Below are positions 41,821 through 46,483 of a DNA stretch of 46,483 nucleotides, piece by piece. The notes beneath the pieces were generated by a model. That model was not told the DNA's origin and made no database searches. It was given only the letters and a program-made list of their open reading frames with translations. Both the position numbers and the translations under genes were made by a program. The stretch comes from Adlercreutzia muris. GTDB lineage: Bacteria; Actinomycetota; Coriobacteriia; Coriobacteriales; Eggerthellaceae. The number at the start of each line of letters is the position of its first letter. Within the stretch, counting starts at the first letter, position 1. The stretch is from assembly GCF_008831045.1 (NCBI RefSeq), contig NZ_WAJS01000023.1, positions 1 to 46,483 on the forward strand, written 5' to 3'.

Positions 41821-43044
41821 ATGCAAGGAGTAAACGTCAAGAGCGAGATCGGCAACCTCAAGAAGGTCATCTTGCACCGTCCCGGCGACGAGCTGCTCAA
41901 CCTCACTCCGAACACGCTGGAGGAGTTGCTGTTCGACGATATCCCGTTCTTGGAAGTTGCTCAGGCCGAGCACGACGCGTTCGCCGACATCCTGCGCGGC
42001 GAGGGCACCGAGGTCGTGTACCTCGAGGACCTTATGACCGAGGTTATCGACGCGAACCCCGAGCTGCGCGAGCAGTTCCTCGACCAGTGGATCTTCGAGG
42101 CCGGCATTCGCACCGATATCTACAAGAACATCATCAAGGATTACATCAACGCCGAGTACGCCGGTACCAAGGACATGGTCATGAAGACCATGGCGGGCAT
42201 CAACCTTCAGGAGCTGCCCGGTTCTGACACCCACCTCTTGGTGGACATGGTGTCCGACCGCTGCAAGCTCGTGTGCGCCCCCATGCCGAACCTGTACTTC
42301 ACCCGCGACCCGTTCGCGATGATCGGCAACGGCGTGTCCATCAACCGCATGTACGCCCACACCCGCAACCGCGAGACCATCTACGGCGACTACATCTTCC
42401 GCTATCACCCGGACTTCGCCGGCACCCCTACCTACTACGATCGCAACGACACCTTCCACATCGAGGGCGGCGACATCCTGAACATCAACGAGCACGTGCT
42501 GGCCATCGGTATCTCCCAGCGCACCGAGCCCGATGCCATCGACGCCATCGCCCACAACGTGTTCAACGATGAGACCTCCTCCATCGACACCATTCTGGCG
42601 TTCAACATTCCGAACAACCGCGCCATGATGCATCTGGACACGGTGTTCACCCAGATCGACTACGACAAGTTCACCATCCACCCCGGCATCATGGGACCTT
42701 TGACCGTCTTCGAGATCACCCCCGACGGCAAGGGCGGCACCAAGATCCGCGAGCGCGATGAGGAACTGGAGAAGGTGCTCTCCGAGTACGTCGGCCAGCC
42801 CGTGCAGCTGATCCCCTGCGGCGGCGGCGACCGCATCGCCGCGGAGCGCGAGCAGTGGAACGACGGCTCCAACACCCTGTGCGTCCGCCCCGGCACCGTG
42901 GTCGTGTACCAGCGCAACAACGTCACCAACGACGTGCTGTACAAGAACGGCATCAACTGCCTGGAGATGCCCTCTGCCGAGCTCTCCCGCGGCCGCGGCG
43001 GCCCGCGCTGCATGTCCATGCCGGCCTGGCGCGAGGCCCTGTAG
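41821..43044 (+). CDS. arcA: Arginine deiminase
   Basis: 407 residues; ATG 41821 has GGAGAG 4 bases upstream, while the open frame to 41722 is not coding-like. The enzyme splits arginine into citrulline and ammonia, first step of the ADI pathway. Motifs: LKKVILHRPGDEL at the N-terminus, PNLYFTRDPF with the substrate-binding Asp (about 157-166), DTFHIEGGD with catalytic Glu/His (about 216-224), HLDTVFTQID (about 270-279), and the nucleophilic Cys in GGPRCMSMP near the end. Codon use is strongly biased to C/G-ending codons, as in highly expressed genes. It heads the order arcA-arcB-arcC with its own promoter and long leader; no arcD antiporter is in view. Confidence 0.96.
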   Translation: MQGVNVKSEIGNLKKVILHRPGDELLNLTPNTLEELLFDDIPFLEVAQAEHDAFADILRGEGTEVVYLEDLMTEVIDANPELREQFLDQWIFEAGIRTDIYKNIIKDYINAEYAGTKDMVMKTMAGINLQELPGSDTHLLVDMVSDRCKLVCAPMPNLYFTRDPFAMIGNGVSINRMYAHTRNRETIYGDYIFRYHPDFAGTPTYYDRNDTFHIEGGDILNINEHVLAIGISQRTEPDAIDAIAHNVFNDETSSIDTILAFNIPNNRAMMHLDTVFTQIDYDKFTIHPGIMGPLTVFEITPDGKGGTKIRERDEELEKVLSEYVGQPVQLIPCGGGDRIAAEREQWNDGSNTLCVRPGTVVVYQRNNVTNDVLYKNGINCLEMPSAELSRGRGGPRCMSMPAWREAL

Positions 43045-43121
43045 GCTTAGCGCACAGCCGCGCACCCCGCGCCGGCGCCAACGTCCGGTGCACCCGCGCC
43101 CTCGGGCGCATCCTGTAACGG

Positions 43122-43164
43122 CTTTTCCGGCCCAGTCTAGCCAGCCAGCGCTGGGCCGAAAAAG
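43122..43164. terminator. Stem-loop between arcA and arcB
   Basis: CTTTTCCGGCCCAG (43122-43135) pairs with CTGGGCCGAAAAAG (43151-43164) with one mismatch and a 15-base loop. The A-rich end on the + strand gives no T-run, so it may act as a processing or attenuation element between arcA and arcB, lowering downstream expression or protecting the arcA mRNA. Confidence 0.55.
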
Positions 43165-43238
43165 ACGCGTGGGTTCCCCTGGTTCCCAGGGGGCCCGCGC
43201 GATATAACTTTCACTCTTTTCTCGGGAAAGGAAACAAC

Positions 43239-44237
43239 ATGCCTATCAATCTCAGCGGTCGCCCGTTCCTGCGCCTCCTGGACTTCTCCACCGAGGAGAT
43301 CGACTACCTGCTGAAGCTCTCCAAGAACTTCAAGGACCTCAAGCGCACCGGCACCCCGCACCGCTACCTGGAGGGCAAGAACATCGTTCTCCTGTTCCAG
43401 AAGACCTCCACGCGCACCCGCTGCGCCTTCGAGGTGGGCGCCATGGACCTCGGCATGGGCGTGACCTACCTGGATCCCGGCTCCTCCCAGATGGGCAAGA
43501 AGGAGTCCATCGAGGACACCGCCCGCGTGCTCGGCCGCTTCTACGACGGCATCGAGTTCCGCGGCTTCGCCCAGACCGACGTTGAGGATCTGGCCGCCAA
43601 CGCCGGCGTGCCGGTGTGGAACGGCCTGACCACCGAGTGGCATCCCACCCAGATGCTCGCCGACATCCTGACCGTGCAGGAGAACTTCAACTACGACATC
43701 AAGGGCAAGACCCTGGTGTTCATGGGCGACGCCGCCAACAACGTGGCCCGCTCGCTGATGGTCGTGTGCTCCAAGCTGGGCATGAACTTCGTGGCCTGCG
43801 GCCCGAAGGAGAACATGCCCGACGCCGAGCTCGTCGAGACCTGCACCGCCATCGCCGCTGAGAACGGCTGCACCGTGAAGTGCACCGACGACGTGGCCGA
43901 GGCTTGCACCGGTGCTCATGTCATCTACACCGACGTGTGGGTGTCCATGGGCGAGCCCGACGAGGTGTGGGCCGAGCGCATCAAGCACCTCGAGAAGTTC
44001 CGCGTGACCAAGGAGGTCATGGCCATGGCTGACCCCGAGGCCATCTTCCTGCACTGCCTGCCGGCCTTCCACGACACCAACACCACCATCGGTGCCGATA
44101 TCGCCGAGCGCTTCGGCGTCACCGAGATGGAAGTGGAGGACGAGGTGTTCGAGTCCAAGGCCTCCAAGGTCTTCGACGAGGCCGAGAACCGCATGCACAC
44201 CATCAAGGCGGTCATGTACGCCACCCTCTGCGGCTAA
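43239..44237 (+). CDS. arcB: Ornithine carbamoyltransferase, catabolic
   Basis: 332 residues, GGGAAAGGA about 7 bases before ATG 43239. It converts citrulline and phosphate to ornithine and carbamoyl phosphate in the ADI pathway. Motifs: carbamoyl-phosphate loop FQKTSTRTRCAFE (about 52-65), the HPTQMLAD segment (about 135-142), DVWVSMGE (about 232-239) and the catalytic HCLPAFHD (about 272-279). Anabolic ArgF is very similar; the place between arcA and arcC supports the catabolic role. Codon use is as biased as in arcA. Confidence 0.95.
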   Translation: MPINLSGRPFLRLLDFSTEEIDYLLKLSKNFKDLKRTGTPHRYLEGKNIVLLFQKTSTRTRCAFEVGAMDLGMGVTYLDPGSSQMGKKESIEDTARVLGRFYDGIEFRGFAQTDVEDLAANAGVPVWNGLTTEWHPTQMLADILTVQENFNYDIKGKTLVFMGDAANNVARSLMVVCSKLGMNFVACGPKENMPDAELVETCTAIAAENGCTVKCTDDVAEACTGAHVIYTDVWVSMGEPDEVWAERIKHLEKFRVTKEVMAMADPEAIFLHCLPAFHDTNTTIGADIAERFGVTEMEVEDEVFESKASKVFDEAENRMHTIKAVMYATLCG

Positions 44238-44346
44238 ATCGCTTAAGCGGGGAACGGGCCTGTGCGGTCCGTTCCCTTCCTTACTGTTTGCCAACGGACG
44301 TCATACGGGACGATGCCCGAAGTGGTGTCACCGTAGAATCGAATCC

Positions 44347-44399
44347 GTTGCATGTTCCATGTATCTTGTAACCGCTGTCTCGCCTCACTTACATGCAAC
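44347..44399 (+). promoter_or_regulatory. Inverted repeat in the arcC upstream region
   Basis: GTTGCATGT (44347-44355) is mirrored by ACATGCAAC (44391-44399), about 45 bases before arcC. The left arm includes TTGCAT, identical to the arcA -35 box, but no -10 follows at 17 bases. It may be an operator or a leader hairpin; the gap to arcB (206 bases) suggests a separate start for arcC. Confidence 0.45.
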
Positions 44400-44443
44400 C
44401 TATGGCTGGCACGCGGTTCATCGAAACGATTGAGGTGAAGTAA

Positions 44444-45400
44444 ATGGCTTACGAAAAGGGCAACGGCAAGACCGTCGTCATCGCCCTGGGCGGCAACGCC
44501 CTCGGCAACACGCCCCAGGAGCAGCTGGAGCTGGTGCAGAACACCGCCAAGCACATCGTCGACATGATCGAGGAGGGCACCAACGTCGTCGTGTCCCACG
44601 GCAACGGCCCCCAGGTCGGCATGATCAACAACGCGTTCGCCTACGCCGCGGCCAACGACGACAAGACCCCCGACATGCCCTTCCCCGAGGCCGGCGCCAT
44701 GAGCCAGGGCTACATCGGCTACCAGCTGTCCCAGGCCATCCTGAACGACGTGAAGTCCCGCGAGATCCCCCGCTCCACGGCCTGCATCGTGACCCAGACC
44801 GTGGTGGACGCCGACGACCCGGCGTTCCAGAACCCCACCAAGCCCGTGGGCGCGTTCATGGACGAGGAGACCGCCAAGGCCAAGGCCGAGGCCATGGGCA
44901 TCACCGTGAAGGAGGACGCCGGCCGCGGCTGGCGCCAGGTGGTGGCCAGCCCCATCCCCAAGCGCATCGTCGAGTTCGACGCCGTCAAGGACCTCGTGGA
45001 CGGCGGCTACATCGTCGTGTCCACCGGCGGCGGCGGGGTGCCGGTGTTCGAGACCGAGGGCGGCTACGTGGGCACCCCGGCCGTCATCGACAAGGACCGC
45101 TCCAGCGCGCTCATGGCCTCCGAGCTGGGCGCCGACATGCTGGTGATCCTCACCGCCGTCGAGAAGGTGTGCGTCAACTTCAACACCCCCGAGCAGGAGC
45201 AGATCTCCGAGATGACCGTGAGCCAGGCCCGCGAGTACATCGAGCAGGGCCAGTTCGCCCCCGGCTCCATGCTGCCGAAGGTGGAGGCCTGCATCGAGTA
45301 CGTGGAGAAGTTCCCCGAGGGCAGGGCGCTCATCACCTCGCTGGAGTGCGCCGCCGCCGGCCTGCGCGGCGAGACCGGCACCGTCATCGTCGCCGACTAA
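44444..45400 (+). CDS. arcC: Carbamate kinase
   Basis: 318 residues, GAGGTGA 8 bases upstream. It makes ATP and carbamate from carbamoyl phosphate and ADP, the energy-yielding end of the ADI pathway. Motifs: VVIALGGNALG (about 11-21), VVVSHGNGPQVGMI (about 49-62), SQGYIGYQLSQAI (about 88-100), RGWRQVVASPIPKRIVE, VVSTGGGGVPV (about 193-203), VIDKDRSSALMASELGADMLVILTAV (about 217-242). Codon use is the same high-expression type. The order arcA-arcB-arcC is complete, but the gaps are 194 and 206 bases, so each gene may have its own control. Confidence 0.96.
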   Translation: MAYEKGNGKTVVIALGGNALGNTPQEQLELVQNTAKHIVDMIEEGTNVVVSHGNGPQVGMINNAFAYAAANDDKTPDMPFPEAGAMSQGYIGYQLSQAILNDVKSREIPRSTACIVTQTVVDADDPAFQNPTKPVGAFMDEETAKAKAEAMGITVKEDAGRGWRQVVASPIPKRIVEFDAVKDLVDGGYIVVSTGGGGVPVFETEGGYVGTPAVIDKDRSSALMASELGADMLVILTAVEKVCVNFNTPEQEQISEMTVSQAREYIEQGQFAPGSMLPKVEACIEYVEKFPEGRALITSLECAAAGLRGETGTVIVAD

Positions 45401-45408
45401 AGCTGTAC

Positions 45409-45529
45409 GGAGACGGCGTCTCCCCGCGTTTCGCCGTCTCCTCCCATAGGGTCGCTCCCTCGGCGCGACCCACCATAAGAGCGAAAGAGAGCGCGTTTTC
45501 CGCGAGGGTGGAAAACGCGCTCTCTCGCT
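45409..45529 (+). terminator. Tandem hairpins ending arcC
   Basis: First stem 45409-45418 with 45432-45441 (GGAGACGGCG arm). Second: a 16-bp perfect stem 45486-45501 with 45510-45525, 8-base loop, then CGCTTTATT. The second is a strong intrinsic terminator; a weaker GGGTCGC stem lies between. Together they separate arcC from the amidinotransferase gene. Confidence 0.82.
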
Positions 45530-45550
45530 TTATTCGTATGCACAACGAGT

Positions 45551-45590
45551 CAACAAAAAAATATCTCCCAAACTGGGAAGTTTTTTGTTG
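45551..45590. promoter_or_regulatory. Palindrome overlapping the amidinotransferase -35 box
   Basis: CAACAAAAAA (45551-45560) and TTTTTTGTTG (45581-45590) are exact reverse complements with an inner CTCCC/GGGA pairing. The right arm runs into the TTG of the -35 box. It could be an operator, or a bidirectional terminator-like stem. Confidence 0.55.
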
Positions 45591-45616
45591 CAGGTGAACA
45601 AAAATGGTGCTATATT
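45588..45616 (+). promoter_or_regulatory. Amidinotransferase promoter with the arc spacer element
   Basis: TTGCAG (45588-45593), 17-base spacer starting GTGAACAAAAATGGTG, and TATATT (45611-45616). It matches the arcA promoter in the -35, the first 16 of 17 spacer bases and the -10 position. Expected start about 45623. Confidence 0.75.
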
Positions 45617-45622
45617 AACGGC

Positions 45623-45663
45623 ATCGGCAAAGACAGTCCGATCACTTTTCTGGCTTTGCCGAT
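45623..45663 (+). promoter_or_regulatory. Leader hairpin at the 5' end of the amidinotransferase mRNA
   Basis: ATCGGCAAAG (45623-45632) is perfectly mirrored by CTTTGCCGAT (45654-45663), with a 21-base loop. It begins at the predicted transcription start, so it would stand at the 5' end of the message and may stabilise it. Confidence 0.6.
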
Positions 45664-45722
45664 TCATCCTATTCCTCATCGTCGCGAGCATGGTTAAGGC
45701 ATGCTCAAGAAAGGAATGAACC

Positions 45723-46483
45723 ATGGCAAAGATCGTCAGCTCTTGGAACGACTGGGACCCGCTGAAGCGCGTCATCGTCGGCCGCTGCGACAACTCCGTC
45801 ATCCCGCCGGAGGAGCCCGCCACCTCCGAGAAGGTGCCCGTTGACTCCGAGATGCGCGGCATGTGGGGCCTGCGCCCGCTCGAGACCGTCGAGCGCGGCA
45901 ACGAGTGCCTCGAGAACCTCGTGAAGATCCTCGAGGACCGCGGCGTCGTCGTCGACCGCCCGACCCCGCTGCAGTGGAACCAGGCCATCGGCACCCCGGA
46001 CTTCCGCAACGACTCCATGATGACCTGCATGCCCCCGCGCGACATCCTGCTGACCATCGGCAACGAGATCATGGCCGCCGCCAACTCCTTCCGCTGCCGC
46101 TACTTCGAGTACCTGGCCTACTGGCCCCTCATGGAGATGTACTTCGAGCAGGACCCCGACTTCAAGTGGACCCAGGCCCCCCGCCCGCGCCTGACCGACA
46201 AGTCCTACAAGCACAACTACTACGACGAGAAGATCACCCTGGAGGAGCGCCTCGAGCGCACCGCCGCCAAGGACTTCGTGACCACCGAGGTTGAGCCCAT
46301 GTGGGACGCCGCCGACGTGATGCGCATGGGCAAGGACCTGTTCATCCAGCACGGCCTGACCACCAACCGCGCCGCCATGGACTGGTTCCAGCGCTACTAC
46401 CCCGAGTTCCGCGTGCACGCCGTGAACTTCCCGGGCGACCCCTACCCGATCCACATCGACGCGACCTTCGTGCCGCTGCGCCC
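45723..46483 (+). CDS. L-arginine:glycine amidinotransferase-like enzyme (right-truncated)
   Basis: The first 253 residues of a protein that runs past the window edge; AAAGGA lies 7-8 bases before ATG 45723. It matches the GATM fold: IVSSWNDWDPLKRVIVGR start, GNEIMAAANSFRCRYFEYLAYWPLMEMYF (about 117-145), KDFVTTEVEPMWDAADVMRMGKDLFIQ with the catalytic Asp195, and YPIHIDATF with His244. The Asp-His distance, 49 residues, equals that in human AGAT (Asp254, His303); the Cys nucleophile lies outside the window. The family moves the amidino group from arginine to glycine or other amines, giving ornithine and guanidinoacetate-like products. Bacterial relatives make guanidino groups in natural products, so the acceptor is open. 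Confidence 0.88.
   Translation, partial: MAKIVSSWNDWDPLKRVIVGRCDNSVIPPEEPATSEKVPVDSEMRGMWGLRPLETVERGNECLENLVKILEDRGVVVDRPTPLQWNQAIGTPDFRNDSMMTCMPPRDILLTIGNEIMAAANSFRCRYFEYLAYWPLMEMYFEQDPDFKWTQAPRPRLTDKSYKHNYYDEKITLEERLERTAAKDFVTTEVEPMWDAADVMRMGKDLFIQHGLTTNRAAMDWFQRYYPEFRVHAVNFPGDPYPIHIDATFVPLR

Noticed and set aside
41347-46084. Two - strand frames (41347-41646 and 45530-46084) sharing PFLFTCNKK
   Set aside because: The shared peptide is only the reverse reading of the duplicated promoter element; neither frame has other coding evidence.

Overview
The window is GC-rich bacterial chromosome. It most likely comes from the class Coriobacteriia, family Eggerthellaceae, the gut anaerobes related to Eggerthella. 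The support is indirect: an actinobacterial-type integration host factor, a methionine aminopeptidase with an N-terminal SEC-C motif, a Tat-exported molybdopterin oxidoreductase module next to a LuxR regulator with a large membrane domain, a split 2-hydroxyacyl-CoA-dehydratase/activase cassette, and an arginine deiminase pathway. No rRNA or tRNA gene was recognised, so the genus stays open. The left edge cuts a CLC channel gene and the right edge cuts an amidinotransferase gene.

Layout. 0-2.6 kb: CLC channel end, a small C-terminal-like remnant and a membrane-anchored beta-lactamase-like serine hydrolase. 2.8-7.1 kb: SRP RNA, DedA, dnaX, ybaB, recR (DNA replication and repair), closed by a strong terminator. 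7.1-18.6 kb: an NrdD-C-terminus-like protein, several membrane proteins of unknown function, an XRE regulator, map, an MFS carrier, a CmpB-type membrane protein and a DnaJ-domain protein. A 203-bp palindromic element follows map. 18.7-24 kb: a translationally coupled three-gene cassette (two dehydratase-like subunits and an activase), then an MFS transporter fused to two CBS domains. 24.2-33.5 kb: a respiratory module made of a Tat molybdoenzyme, a four-cluster ferredoxin subunit, a DmsC-like anchor, a TorD chaperone and NapG/NapH-like Fe-S proteins. It is followed by a LuxR-type membrane regulator whose reading frame is broken at a run of seven C. 33.7-41.1 kb: htpG behind a sigma70-type promoter with a CIRCE operator, an rRNA methyltransferase-like gene, mihF, mazG and a YtcJ-like amidohydrolase. 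41.4-46.5 kb: arcA, arcB, arcC and the start of an arginine:glycine-amidinotransferase-like gene.

How it fits together. The right third concerns arginine. ArcA, ArcB and ArcC would turn arginine into ornithine, CO2, ammonia and ATP, while the amidinotransferase would move the amidino group of arginine to an amine. The promoters of arcA and of the amidinotransferase share a -35 box followed by an almost identical 17-nt spacer. The core of this motif occurs a third time, reversed, upstream of the divergent amidohydrolase, so one regulator may control all three units. The molybdoenzyme module would pass electrons from the quinone pool to an unknown acceptor, and the LuxR protein beside it is the natural candidate regulator. 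These links are inferences from order, spacing and motifs.
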